In this document: positions 22,601 through 33,500 of the stretch, piece by piece | Layout: every line of letters starts with the position of its first letter | Numbering within the stretch: position 1 is the first letter of the stretch | Assembly: GCA_014706295.1 (NCBI GenBank) | Contig: JACSVZ010000022.1 | Coordinates: 5,722,830-5,786,829 of the forward strand | Origin: Lycocorax pyrrhopterus obiensis | Lineage: Eukaryota; Chordata; Aves; Passeriformes; Paradisaeidae | Reading direction: 5' to 3' | DNA: 64,000 bases | Translations under genes and position numbers: made by a program | The notes under the pieces: model-generated | Database searches by the model: none | Told to the model about the DNA's origin: nothing | The model's input: the letters and a program-made list of their open reading frames with translations, nothing else

Positions 22601-24905
22601 GTGTCCTTTAAATCTAGGAAGTGAAAGTGAGTGTGAATAGACCGTTCCAGGTCTGCTTGAGTTCCAGAAATAAACTCATTCTAGTTGCACTAGTAAAGCT
22701 CAACATCTAGGAGGGATTCTGTGTTGTCTGTGATACGGTAATGAAATTATCTCTCTTTTTTTCTGATTTTTTTACAACTCTGGCCAAAAAAAAAAAATTA
22801 ACCTGATTATTGGGTCCATAAATGTAAATGAGAATAATTCATTTCCTTTTGGTCTGAGTGTTCAGGTGACATCCACACTGGACAAATTTACCAAAAATAC
22901 TCATCAGCATTAACTATTAAAGGTATTACAGTATAAAGACCTGTTTCTTTAGTAAATAAACACAGCATGGTGCTTATGTTGTCTCTACAGAGCATTTCCA
23001 CTGTATTGTTTAAAAACTGTATTTTGAGGGTTGAATTTCTTGTTTGTAATCCTTTCCAGAAGCTTTTTTTTTTAACTTTGACAACTGAGTATTAATCTTT
23101 TTGTGTCTTGCTCCTCTCCCACTCGCTGAATGTGGGAGGGAACATTAGTCACTCTTACCTGAGCTGCTGCAGGCTGGTTAGAGGGAATTTCTTTGTAGCA
23201 CATCCTGAGGAAAAGCAAATCTGTGCTTGGAGCCAGAGGAAACACAAGGCAAGCCAGGCTGTTCACCTGATCATGCTGAAGTATTTTTAAATTAGTTCAG
23301 GGACTAGCTCATCTTCCCTGTGTGTATGGTTTGATAATCTTTGTGCTGGCAAATGTTTGGGTGTTTTGCAGAGCTGATTGAGAGCGCGATGTATTTGTAC
23401 CGTGCCACGAGAGACCCCACACTCCTGGAGCTGGGGAGAGACGCAGTGGAGTCCATAGAGAAAATCAGCAAGGTGGACTGTGGGTTTGCAACTGTGAGTG
23501 CTAAATCATCTGCCATGTCAGCTAAAGGGCTGCTTAAAATCAGCTTTCAGAAGGTGTTCTCATGAGTGATGTTTTGCCATTGAGTCAAGCGATCGCTTTG
23601 GGCAAAACATGACTTTTTTCCAACAAGCCCCTTGTATTTCTCTGTGAAGCTGCTCTGGTAACTGCTGGTCATGTTTCTGGTCGTAGCTTCTCTCACAGTG
23701 GGCCAAATTCTGTCACGGGCTGTTGCACCAGAGCCCAAAACATGGGAAAGCACCAGAAGCTTCTCCTGCATTTCTAGTAGGTGTTGCAGCTGAGCAGGAA
23801 AGCTCTTTTGCAGGCTTCTCCTGCCAACTGTGTGATTCTGCTTTCCCACTATGCCTTGAAAATCTGGTCAAACACACAAGAAGTGCAGTGAATGATTTCT
23901 ATAAAGTTATTTAATAGAGGATTTCAAACATACTATCAAGCTCTATTTTACAAAAAACTCTTTTAAAACATTGGGAGTAAGTCAGTAAAAGCCTTATGAT
24001 TTTTTTTCTTTAGCAGGGAAATGATGGGAAGCTCTTCTCCTTGGCCATACTGAACTGAGGGCAGGTTTAAATGTTAGGAAGAAATTCTTCCCTGTGAGGG
24101 TGGTGAGGTGCTGGTACAGGTTGTGCAGAGAAGCTGTGGCTGCCCCATCTTTGGGAGTGCTCAAGGCCAGGCTGATGGGGCTTGGAGCAGCCTGGGAATA
24201 GTGGAAGGTGTCCGTGCCCATGCAGGGGGTGGGATGAGATGGGCTTTAAGGTCTCTTCCAACCCAAACCATTCCATGATAAGATACAGGGTGAGTTGGTG
24301 TCATACTGTGCTGTTTAACTGAAATTAATTCCAAGTTGGTTTTATTTTTCTCCCTAAATTCATACTAACTGAATTTGATAAAACTGTAACCCACTCTATT
24401 TCTTCTCTTGTAGATCAAAGACTTGAGGGACCACAGGCTGGATAATCGCATGGAATCCTTCTTCTTGGCTGAAACAGTCAAATACTTGTACCTGCTGTTT
24501 GACCCAGACAACTTCATCCACAATGATGGCTCAGACTTTGATGTGGTGGTTACACCGTATGGGGAATGTGTCCTCAGTGCTGGAGGGTACATCTTCAACA
24601 CCGAGGCTCATCCCATCGACCCTGCTGCCCTGCACTGCTGTAGGAAGCGCAAGGAGGAGCAGTGGGAGGTGGAAGACTTGATGAGGGAATTCTACTCACG
24701 GAAGAAAACCAAAAAATTCACTTTAAAAAGAGCTCCTGACCACGATGAAGGGGAAAATGCAAAAGACCCCAAAGATGCCTCTTCAGAGAAAGCTGGAGAG
24801 AAGAGAAACTCTAAGAAAAGCTCACACTCCCTCCTGAGCTGCCCCAGTCAATCTTTTAACTCCAAGCTTGCAGTACTTGGACAGGTCTTCCTAGATAACA
24901 CCTGA
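16483..24905 (+). CDS. EDEM2: EDEM2, ER degradation-enhancing alpha-mannosidase-like protein 2 (11 coding exons)
   Basis: This gene encodes a glycosyl hydrolase family 47 protein of the ER lumen. Family knowledge: with TXNDC11 it trims Man9 to Man8B on misfolded glycoproteins, the first mannose-trimming step of ER-associated degradation. The spliced frame joins 11 exons, 16483-16601 to 24414-24905, and gives 572 residues from the ATG at 16504 or 579 from the in-frame ATG at 16483; I recall 578 for human. Numbered from 16504, a hydrophobic signal peptide covers about residues 1-25. The FETNIR motif carries the expected catalytic acid Glu114 (human Glu117). Cys62 and Cys405 match the conserved intramolecular pair. 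[16 protein letters not shown] is at 423-438, and the calcium-binding motif TEAHP starts at Thr472. Cys552 in LLSCPSQ matches human Cys558, which bonds TXNDC11. There is no C-terminal KDEL. The lysine-rich stretch after about residue 500 is poorly conserved. Confidence 0.97.
16670..16780 (+). CDS. EDEM2: EDEM2 coding exon 2
   Basis: Residues 33-70 include AMFYHAY and the GH47 entry motif [10 protein letters not shown] with conserved Cys62. Intron 1 is only 68 bp. Confidence 0.96.
16854..16893 (+). CDS. EDEM2: EDEM2 coding exon 3
   Basis: This 40-bp exon encodes [14 protein letters not shown] (residues 70-83), a highly conserved GH47 motif. It is flanked by CAG and GTGAGT, and intron 2 is 73 bp. 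Confidence 0.96.
17260..17365 (+). CDS. EDEM2: EDEM2 coding exon 4 (catalytic acid)
   Basis: Residues 84-119 contain ILGNVSEF and [16 protein letters not shown], with catalytic Glu114 and two N-glycosylation sequons (NVS, NAS). The donor is GTGAGG. Confidence 0.96.
17930..18004. repeat. TAGCTAA-rich low-complexity tract in EDEM2 intron 4
   Basis: Irregular repeats of TAGCTAATA and TAGCTATA occupy about 75 bp. A shorter TATAATATAATATAATATAT run lies at about 18157-18178. Confidence 0.8.
18259..18556 (-). repeat. CR1 LINE 3' region, antisense, in EDEM2 intron 4
   Basis: Starts at ATCATAGAATCTGAGAGTGG and runs through GGGAAGAATTTCTTCCCAAT to CATCACCCCTTGTCCTGTCA. Confidence 0.93.
18734..18859 (+). 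CDS. EDEM2: EDEM2 coding exon 5
   Basis: Residues 119-161 read [20 protein letters not shown] and on to AARKLLP, nearly identical to my memory of the human protein. The acceptor is TTGCAG and the donor GTGAGC. Confidence 0.96.
19530..19741 (+). CDS. EDEM2: EDEM2 coding exon 6
   Basis: Residues 161-231 contain [20 protein letters not shown] and [17 protein letters not shown], conserved active-site-lining segments of GH47. The donor is GTGAGT. Confidence 0.96.
20880..21021 (+). CDS. EDEM2: EDEM2 coding exon 7
   Basis: Residues 232-279 include [20 protein letters not shown] and [16 protein letters not shown], conserved GH47 core sequence. The donor is GTGAGT. Confidence 0.96.
21284..21408 (+). 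CDS. EDEM2: EDEM2 coding exon 8
   Basis: Residues 279-320 include [17 protein letters not shown] and [10 protein letters not shown] motifs (here [13 protein letters not shown]). A second AG at 21251-21252 could act as an acceptor but would add 31 nt and break the frame, so the AG ending at 21283 is chosen. Confidence 0.96.
22120..22264 (+). CDS. EDEM2: EDEM2 coding exon 9
   Basis: Residues 321-369 include [20 protein letters not shown] and [11 protein letters not shown], conserved in the family. The donor is GTAAAC. Confidence 0.96.
23372..23493 (+). CDS. EDEM2: EDEM2 coding exon 10
   Basis: Residues 369-409 include [20 protein letters not shown] and the conserved Cys405 in VDCGFAT. The acceptor is TTGCAG and the donor GTGAGT. 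Confidence 0.96.
24045..24285 (+). repeat. CR1 LINE 3' region in EDEM2 intron 10
   Basis: A sense CR1 with GAAGAAATTCTTCCCTGTGA, ending CCAACCCAAACCATTCCATG. Confidence 0.92.
24414..24905 (+). CDS. EDEM2: EDEM2 terminal coding exon 11
   Basis: Residues 410-572 and the TGA stop at 24903-24905. The exon holds [16 protein letters not shown], the TEAHP calcium motif at 472-476, a charged Lys-rich linker that diverges from the human sequence, and the conserved tail LLSCPSQ...FLDNT with Cys552. Confidence 0.97.
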   Translation: MKDLRDHRLDNRMESFFLAETVKYLYLLFDPDNFIHNDGSDFDVVVTPYGECVLSAGGYIFNTEAHPIDPAALHCCRKRKEEQWEVEDLMREFYSRKKTKKFTLKRAPDHDEGENAKDPKDASSEKAGEKRNSKKSSHSLLSCPSQSFNSKLAVLGQVFLDNT

Positions 24906-25033
24906 TCCCCTTTGCCCCATCAGTTTAAATTATTGAACTTGTTTCAGATTCTGGGAATATATTTTTATAGTTTCATAATGGAAAGTGCCCTACCTCACAA
25001 TGTGAATTGTATTATGAAGTGAAACAACTTCCC

Positions 25034-25039
25034 ATTAAA
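25034..25039 (+). terminator. candidate proximal EDEM2 poly(A) signal (ATTAAA)
   Basis: ATTAAA lies 129 bp after the EDEM2 stop codon, with T/G-containing sequence downstream. It is a variant signal, so use is uncertain. Confidence 0.4.
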
Positions 25040-26193
25040 TTGTGCTACTGCTCCTTTGTAAGCCATGACTCAGATACCAGCTGGTAATGCTGTCGAGCTG
25101 CTGATCTCAAAGCAGTTGGTTTCCTGAATATCAAGCAGGTGTCCAGAAAGAGAAAGAAAGGTCTACATGTTAAATGTACCTTTTTTATTGCATTTTGTGA
25201 GTTTTACAGGCTTACAGAAAGACTCCATCTTATTTTGGTCTATAAAAATGACCCTGAGCTTCTTGTCATAAGGGAAAAATTACTGTGGCTTCACTACCAA
25301 CTCTGTGTGCTCCATCTTTTATCTCTGGCCACTTTATAAACATGTAGTTCAAGTGAAAATACTGGTGGCCAGTTGATTTTGAGGTGAAGGCTCAGATGTG
25401 TACCTCTGGCAGGTCTTTTGGGCATGAAGGATGGCGTGGGGGGAGAGGAGCACTTGGAACATGGAAAAGTGCTCAGTCCTGTTTCAGATCAGTGTGGGTC
25501 AGTACCTCCTGCCTGAAAACCACTTCAGTAAATGTCCAGGTAATGTCTGGACAAAAAACTGAGCTGGAGGGTGGACTAGGAAATGTTTGATTGATTCTGC
25601 AGTGTAACCTGCTTTTTTAAAGAATCTAACATGCTTATTTCCCCATTTCCTTCTTCTTTTTAACTTCCCTTTGGGCCCCACTTATTTCACTGCACCTCAG
25701 TCAGTGCAGCCCAGCTGAGCTGAACACAAGCCATGCACAAGGCTTGGGCTGAAGGAGACTCAGCCCAGGCTGAAACTGCAGCTCTGCCTTGGAGCAGGAG
25801 GCAGCTGAACAGATGTTCACAAACTCTCGGTGCTCAGCTGACTGGGCAAATCCAAACCTTTAAATACATTATTAGTGTCTTTGCAACAGGTGTGTGCAGT
25901 GACCAGAAAAGGAGGAATCAGTAGTGTGACCAAGAGGTTTTTTCTGAAGGAAAAACAAAAAGAGGGGGGTAGAAAAGTGATGGACTTTCTTCAAGCCTGC
26001 TGGAAGGTGAGGAGGCTGGAGCAAGCTACACAAGCTACAGTCATTTGAGTAGGCTAGAGGTACAGGATAAATAAATCCCTGTGGATAGGGAAATACTTAA
26101 ATACAACTGAACCAGTGCCTGGTCTGTGCTGCTGTGTGGTTGCCTTGAGAAAGTTTTGGTCTTGTTTTGACCTGTACTAGTGCTGTAAAGTTA

Positions 26194-26199
26194 AATAAA
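26194..26199 (+). terminator. candidate distal EDEM2 poly(A) signal (AATAAA)
   Basis: A canonical AATAAA lies about 1.3 kb after the EDEM2 stop. A T-rich tract follows, then a G/T-rich GTTGCAGTTGTG at about 26231. If used, the EDEM2 3' UTR would be about 1.3 kb. Confidence 0.45.
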
Positions 26200-26836
26200 A
26201 TTTCCATTTTTTCCTTCGGGGTAGAAATCCTGTTGCAGTTGTGAATGAACTATGGTAAGAGACACTTGCAGTTTTGGACATATTGGCATATTGGAAGGAC
26301 TGGTAACTTACAGAGGTTCTAGTTCTGTCCTTCTTTCCCATGGCAGCTGGGACAGCTGCTGACCAGGAATTCTGCATTGACACAGCTCTTGCAGCCCTAC
26401 TGAGAGGGGAGCCCCCTAAAACAGGCATTGTTGGGCAATGATGGAGCTCTTCTTAAGGGCTCCTTGTTGTCACCACAGCTTATCTTTTTATTTTCCAGCT
26501 ATTCACGTCTCACATGCTCTTCATTGTTTAATCTGCAGAAAACAAACCCCAGGCCTTCTCCAACATCTTTACTCAGTGCTGGGTCAGGTCCTGAATCTCA
26601 GCATTGTCCTGCCTGTGAGGTAGAGGAAAATAAAGGACATAATGGGGCAGGGGCAGATCTCCAACTCATTAGATCCCTCCTGACCAGGGCATTTTGGTAC
26701 CCTCATCCAAGAACTTCCAGCAGCAGAACCAAGGCGCCATAGCCTTGGGAGATAAGGTTGTTCCTCAGCACCGCTGGAGCTGAGAGAACTCACTCATCTG
26801 TGCATGGCTACTGTGAGTAATTAGATGGATCTTGAT

Positions 26837-26925
26837 TAGATTCACAGATTCTTCCGAGTTGGAAGGCACCCACATGGGTGATCGTGTCCAACTCCAAGCC
26901 CGTGGCCCAGACAGGAACCGAAACT
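26837..26925 (-). repeat. degraded CR1-like fragment, antisense
   Basis: TTCACAGATTCTTCCGAGTT, GGAAGGCACC and GTCCAACTCCAAGCCCGTGG resemble the reverse complement of a CR1 3' end of a different subtype. Confidence 0.55.
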
Positions 26926-27109
26926 TTGGTATTATGACTGAGTTAATCCCAGCTTAGTGCTATGGTCTGGGTAACTCAGAATAACACAGGACAGCCTCAA
27001 CTGCGCCTCGTTCCAGTGTTGCCTTTATTTAAACAAAAACTAACTCTGATCGGAGTTCTCAGCGAGCTTTTCTTTACACGGAAAACCGTGCAGCTGGACC
27101 TTGCTGAGG

Positions 27110-27169
27110 GAAATAAAAGTATCGCAGTGGACATAAAACCATCCCGCTGGAAATAAAGGCATCCCGAGG
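27110..27169. repeat. 3 x 20-bp degenerate tandem repeat upstream of TRPC4AP
   Basis: Three 20-bp units (27110-27129, 27130-27149, 27150-27169) share the pattern GRMATAAARNNATCSCRSKG. Confidence 0.65.
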
Positions 27170-27377
27170 GCAATACGGCGGGGGCCGGCGGGAGGCAGAG
27201 CCGCGGGGAGCAGCAGCGCGGAGGGGCCGCGGCGCTCGTCCCTCCCTCCCTTCCTCCCTCCCACACGGCGCTGTCCCTTCCGCCCGCCATGTTGGCCGGG
27301 CTGCGTTCCCGCGCCTGCGCACGAGGCGGAGCGGGCCGAGGGGAGGGTTCGCTGTTTGTGTCCCCAGCGCGGAGGCC
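27170..27377 (+). promoter_or_regulatory. TRPC4AP promoter and 5' leader in a CpG island
   Basis: The CpG-rich DNA continues to about 27.93 kb. There is no TATA box. The reverse of CCGCCATGTTGG at about 27285-27296 is a good YY1-type motif, usually found just after a start site. CGCGCCTGCGCA at 27310-27321 resembles an NRF1 site. An ATG at 27289 lies inside the YY1-like motif, out of frame with the main ATG. It would open a 66-residue upstream ORF ending at 27489, overlapping the main start. Confidence 0.7.
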
Positions 27378-27503
27378 ATGGCGGCCGTGGCGGGGGGCGG
27401 CACCGGGCCCGGCTCCGGCGGGGCCCGCGCCGCGACCACCAACATCTTGGCACAGCTGCGGCACGGACAGCTCAGCGGCCGCGGGCTGACTCGCGGGGCG
27501 CAG
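27378..27503 (+). CDS. TRPC4AP: TRPC4AP coding exon 1
   Basis: Residues 1-42 form a Gly/Ala-rich N-terminus followed by conserved NILAQLRHGQLSGRGL. The ATG sits in an optimal GCCATGG context. The donor is GTAACG. Confidence 0.95.
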
Positions 27504-30500
27504 GTAACGCGCTGCGGGCCGCCCGTGGGACCCGGGCCGAGGGGGCGAACCGGGGAGGGCCGCGGGGCCTGGGGGACCCGTGGGGTTTGGGGCCGGGGGC
27601 GCAGCGCGTCCTGGGCGGGCCTCTCGCGGAGCTGCATGGCCGAGGAGAGCCCGGCTGGCCTAGCGGGGCCTGCTCGGGGAGAACGGCCGCTCCCAGCCCG
27701 GGCTCGGCGCTCCGGAGCTCCCCGGAGGTGCTCGGGCTTTGCCCCGGTGCTGGAGGGGCGGCCCCGCGGCATGGCGCGGGGCGGCACAAGGGTGTCCCGG
27801 TGCCTTCGTGCTCCCTGTGCCGCCTCCCCGGCCTCAGCCGGGCTGCAGCAGCACCGCGGAGCAGCACAGGCGTTTGCCGAGCCGTTCTCCGCCTCTTCGG
27901 TCGGTGTGGCCTTCCCTGCAAAGAAAGGAAGCTCTGCCTGGGACTGTAACAATGCAGCATCGAAATTTAAACGTATTTCCTGGACAAAGGCAGCCTCGTG
28001 GTATTAGGGCTTAGGAGACATTTTAGCTCTGTAACGCAGGTGGTTTCGTGAGAAACTGCTCCAGGTCTGCTTCTTATTTGTCATCTTTCCCAGTTGATGA
28101 TGCTGGGAAATACCAAGGAATGAAATCAGCTCCTTACCCCGGGCCTGTGCCTGTCGTCTGCTGATGTTGGCTTTTTTTGAGAAGCTACTCAAGGATAATG
28201 GACTATTAATTTCTTTGTAATGGAGAATAATTGGGATTTTTCTTGCAGATGAAATGCAAAATGGTGCAAAGACTGGGAAAATGAAACATGCGATAAAGAA
28301 CTCGCATTCAGGTGCCGATTTATTGAGCTGAAGTATCTTAAGAGAGGTCAGATGGAATAAAAAATGGCATTTCTCTAATATACTAGTGCAGACAACAGCA
28401 TTTTCCTTGATAAACAAGGATTCTGATTATTAAGAAAAGATTTGTTCATCATGAATGCCTGTGCCTTGTTCTGTAGCAGAGAGGTAAAAGAGCAGGTGAT
28501 TTTTTACAGCTCTTTTGTCCTTATTTTGCTGCTTCCTCAGCTACTAGTTTGGTTAATCCTTGAGAAGAACCAGTAATTTGCGTGAACATAAACCTGTAGT
28601 GACTCTTTTGAAGGAAGTTATTTCCTTGGGATTGTTTTAGGAGTGGATTTCATATGGCATGTGGACAAACTTTGTCTCACTGCCTTACCTGTCCACCTCT
28701 GCACTCTTTCTTTCGTGCATCTCTTCAGCCACTGCAATTTCAGTTGGGTAAACCTGTACCAACCTTGCACCTCTGTTGTCTGTAGGGTGGTACTTCCACC
28801 TCTGGGCTTTGGTTTGCTTGAAAAATTTTGTGGTACTGCTTTCATTTTGGGCTTTGAAGCTTTTACAGCAATCAAGGAAACTTCTGCTGGTTGCATCCTC
28901 CTTATAATGCCCAAGAGTGAGGTGGGGTTTTTGTTGCTGGGGCTTTATTTTGTTTTGTGTTGTTTCACTTGAAAAATTTTGGCATCTTTGTGCTGCCCTG
29001 AGAGTTAAAGCTTGGACACATAGAGCTCCCAGCACTTCGTAAATGCGGTAGGAGGATGTTTTAAATCACTTTGTATGAGAGCATGGGGTGACAGTAAATG
29101 GCTTCCCACTGCCCGAGGGCAGGGTTAGATGGGATATTGGGAAGAAATTCTTCCCTGTGAGGGTGGGGAGGCCCTGGCACAGGGTGCCCAGAGAAGCTGT
29201 GGCTGCCCCTGGATCCCTGGAAGTGTCCAAGGCCAGGTTGGATGGAGCTTGGAGCAGCCTGGGACAGTGGAAGGTGTCCCTGCCCATGGCAGGGGTGGGA
29301 CTGCATGAGCTCTAAGGTCCCTCCCAGTCCACCCATTCTGTGATTCCCTTGGACTAAGACAGGGGGAAAAACAACTCCCTGAATGATTTTGAACTTTATA
29401 TCCATGTTTCTGCGCTTTTACCTTGAATCAGTTTTTTGTTTGTAGATGATCTAAATATAAAGCACTTTGATGTAACTTTTAAAGAAGCACAAGGCAGTTT
29501 TGGCTGCTTTCTTTTTTTTTTAAGTTCTATTTTTTAGCAAAACATTCCCAGTTTTCCTGTAGTTGTCTCCTCAGTGGCAGCGTGGGAGCCCTTGCTTAAT
29601 TTCTCGACAGATTTGCTCCTGAAAAGCCCGAGAGCGGGTCAAGTTGCTGTGTTGAGGTCTAGAGCAAGTCATGAGAGTGTCCTTGAAGCTCTTTCTAGCT
29701 GTCTTTTGGAAGGAAGTTTTGGGTCATGTGCTGCCTGGACTGCACCGCTGGTGTCCTGTGGGAAGGGGAAACCCTTCACAAGACGTTAATTCAGGGAGTT
29801 GGGGGAACACAGTTCCATGCTGGGGTGCCTGCCATGGGCAGCAGTGGCATTTATCCTTGAACAAAACTTTGTGTACTATTCTTAGGTGATCTCAAGATCC
29901 ATTTTTGTATGAGGAAAGTAGGGGCTTAGCTGTGAGCTGGGAAGGATCACCACTCATAGGCCTGCATCTGAAAGTTCATCACTCTGATCTTGCAGGGACA
30001 TAAAAGCATTTTTGACAGCAACAGCCTCCTGAATATCTGGCAGTTTTGAGGTCAGCTGAGGCTCTGAAATCTGGATCCCTGCTTGTTCCTGCTGTGCTCA
30101 CCTACCCTGAGCCCTTGGCTTCCTTGCCAGTTGGTGTCTTGCTTTATTATTAATAATAAATTATTCAGAGAAGGGCAACAGAGCTGGCGAGTCAGTCATA
30201 TGAGGAGTGGCAGAGGGAGCTGGGAAAGGGGCTCAGCCTGGAGAAAAGGAGGCTCCAGAGGGAACTTCTGGCTCTCCACAACTCCCTGACAGGAGGGGGC
30301 AGCCAGGTGAGGGTTGGGCTCTGCTCCCAGGGAACAGTATGAGAGGAAATGGCCTCAAGCTGTGCCAGGGAAGGTTCAGGCTGGACATCAGCAGGAATTT
30401 CTTCCTGGAAAGGGTTGTCAGACATTGGAAAGGGCTGCCCAGGGAGATGGTGGAGTCCCCATCCCAGGAGATGTCCAGGAAACAACTGGACGTGGCACTC

Positions 30501-33500
30501 AGTGCTTTGGGCTGGGTGACAAGGTGGGGATTGGTCACGGGTTGGACTCTACGGTCTTGGAGGTCTTTTCCAATCCAAATGATTCTGTGATAAGAAGTTG
30601 ATTAGCTAAAGCAGATTGCAGTAGATACTGCCATTATTTGTTCCTGTGTCCGTTTTATCCACATTGCTGGCATCGGCTGCTGCCCCGCACACAAGCCTCA
30701 GTGTTGGTATCAGATTGCATAACCTTGGATCAGGATTTGCCCTGCCCTGAGCACAGAGCCAGTGCAAGGGGCTTTGCAGGTGCTGGTGAACCAGCAGCAG
30801 GACAGCTTTCCAGAAGTGACACATTTCTAATGAGGAGGAATATTGGTTGTGAGGGGCCTGGTGTGTTGTCCTCCTCGGGGCACAGCTGTGCCATGGATCA
30901 CAGGCTCTGGGACAAGGTTTGTGCTCCTGTTCCTTGAAAGCCAAGAACGCTCTGGCTCAGCTGATCAGCTCAAATCCCCTTAGCAAGAGGGTACACACTT
31001 CATCTGCTGCAAGCCAGCTGTGAACAACGTGGATATGGCATGAAACCAGAAGATTTTAGGTGCAGCTCTGGGAATCCCTGTAGACAGAGCAGTGTAATAA
31101 TGGACTAAGGGATTTGTTGGCCAAATTACATGCTCCTGGTGCAGTCCCAAGAGCTGAGCGTCAGCACTGGTCTCACCCTCACAGGATTGCCAAGGCTTAG
31201 CTGAAACAATTAGAATGGAAAAAAAGAGTCCATTTTTCCAGCTGTATTTCATGCTTTGCTATCCCTAGGAGCAGACACTTCCCTTAGCAGGATAGTCCCT
31301 ATCCATTCTAAAAAAAGCTCTGTGGAAGGAAAACATTTTCTTCCTCAGGCATCCAGATTTCCACCTCCTGCCATTGCCGGTTATCAGCAGGAGTAGCTTC
31401 CTAACCCTGAGAAAAGATTTTGTTTTCGAGTCAGTTTTTTGTTTCCTCCTTACAACAGCACCAACAACAACATTCACGTGAATATAATCCACTTGAGTAG
31501 CTCTAATTGTGTGGGTGTTAGCAGGCTTAGGCCTCTTCAGGAGAGGACAGTGAGTGAAGGTTGGAAAGCCTGGACGTGCTTTTATTATGTAACAGGACCA
31601 GAGCTCTGTCATGCACTAGAAATGCTCAAAAAGTGACTATGTTGGACTTAAATTGTGTTGGTGTCTGATTTTTTTGTGTGGCTGAAGATGAATGAGAAGA
31701 AAAATGTAGACATGATACTCTTTATCCCTCTGCTTTTTCTTAGATAACCCTGCAGATTTTGTTTTCTTTCAAAATGAATTAAAGAAGAAACTTAGGAAGT
31801 TCCAAGGAAAAGTAATAACTGAGAAGTAATATAATTTTAATATAATTATATGTATTGGTTGATTTATTTTTCTCTGAGAAGATCAGCAAAGCAAACATTA
31901 GTAGCTCTGTTCTGATCTGGTAGATCCTGTAGTGGGTTTGGGGAGCTGCTGGTATCAAAGGTCTGTTTTGGAATTGTCTTGCTCTGGGAAGTACTGTGGG
32001 GACTGGAGATTCAGGAGGCCCGTTCCTTGTCTTGGTAGACCAGCTCTTCTTCCAGTTCTGGCGAGTAGAGTTGTAACCATTTCCCTAACCAGGGAATGGT
32101 TAGGCCTGGCTGCAAGCTATGGCATGTTTTATCCTAGCACAGTGTGTCCCTGGGTTCGTGCCTGGCTTTTGGGTTGGCAGGAGAAGGGAGGGGGGGCCCC
32201 AGCCAGGGCTGGGGAGGATGGAGAAACAGGGAATCTGGTTAAGGGAATCTTGATTTGTGCTTGAAGAATGAAGGAGCTGGAAAGAGGCTGGACATAGGTG
32301 CTCTTACACGGACTTCTCCCAGCAGAGTTTCCTTTTAGGAATAATATTTGTGGGGCTCTGCCCTGTGTTTGATCAGCTGGTGACTGACCACAGTGTGTTC
32401 TGCCCCAGAGCTGCAAGGCTGCAGTTCTCAGCTTCTCCCTTGGAATGCTTTCCAGAATCGCTCCGTGGGTCAGCAGCTGTGTTCCTGCAGAAGCTGTTGT
32501 GTTAAAACCAAAACTTGCAGGGTCATTTGCCTTGGTCCCAGGCTTTTGTGGGAAAAGTTGTGTGAGGATGGAGCCAGCTTAGCCAGGCTGATGGATGGTT
32601 GTTAGCAACTGGAAAGGAAAATGCAGTAAAGAGCTGGGATGGTGGGGCACTCCCCAAAATCCTGAATAATCATTCTCCTGGCAGTCTGTCAGAGATGACT
32701 TCTTAAATTATTACTGTTCAGAGGAAAATTAAATATTTAATTGCACAAATATTAGTTTCCTGGGGTTTTTTTAAAGGTACAGCCTAAAAAGGAAAGGATA
32801 TGGAAAGGCTTCAGTATTATTAAAAATACGTGGAGACCGTGTGCTTGCATCTCTTTGTCAAGATCCATAATCTTGCGCCTGTTTTCTTTTAAACTTTCAG
32901 GACATTTGAACATTTACTCCAGAAGTGGTCATGGAAAATACCAAGAATGGAAATTCTGCTTTTTTTTAAAAGCACTTCGAGTCTTATTGTATGGTTGCAA
33001 TGAGAAATTGAATTTAAAAACCTTCTAAGTGATGTGTCATAGCTGTGAAGTCTGTCACGGCAGGAATCTTTCAGTGCTGTGAAGGATGCCTGGACACCTG
33101 AGTCACTGGTTTTGCTTTCTGAAAGATGACAGCAAACGCCCTCCTGTAGGGCTCAGCAAGACAGTGAAATGTTTGAAGGATAAAATGTGAAATAGAGGCA
33201 CAATTTTATCAGGAAACCGTTTGCTCTGTTTTGGAGAGCAAAGGGCAGGATTAGCTCCTGGTGTTTCTGCTGCTGTCACCACTCCTGGGCCTTTGGTTCA
33301 TCTGCAGTTTTGGGAAGACACGGAGGTGTCACTGACCACAACTCAGCACAGGGGTGGAGGCAAGGTTAGGAAAATCAGAGGTTTGCTTTGTAGGGCAAGG
33401 AAAATTGTCACAATGGAGGAGCACGGGTAGGAAGGGAAATCCTCACTGGAAGGGGAAGGGATTTGGGTGCAACTTTAGCTCCCAAGAGGTTTCAGGGCAG

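Larger units (their letters stand above)
24906..27109. other. EDEM2 3' UTR and EDEM2-TRPC4AP spacer
   Basis: No coding exon is recognised. The stretch holds the two candidate EDEM2 poly(A) signals and a degraded CR1-like fragment near 26.84-26.93 kb. The rest shows no structure that I can name. Confidence 0.6.

Noticed and set aside
27074..27952. A 292-codon minus-strand ORF opposite TRPC4AP exon 1
   Set aside because: The same CpG-island effect applies: overlapping open frames on both strands and no recognisable domain.
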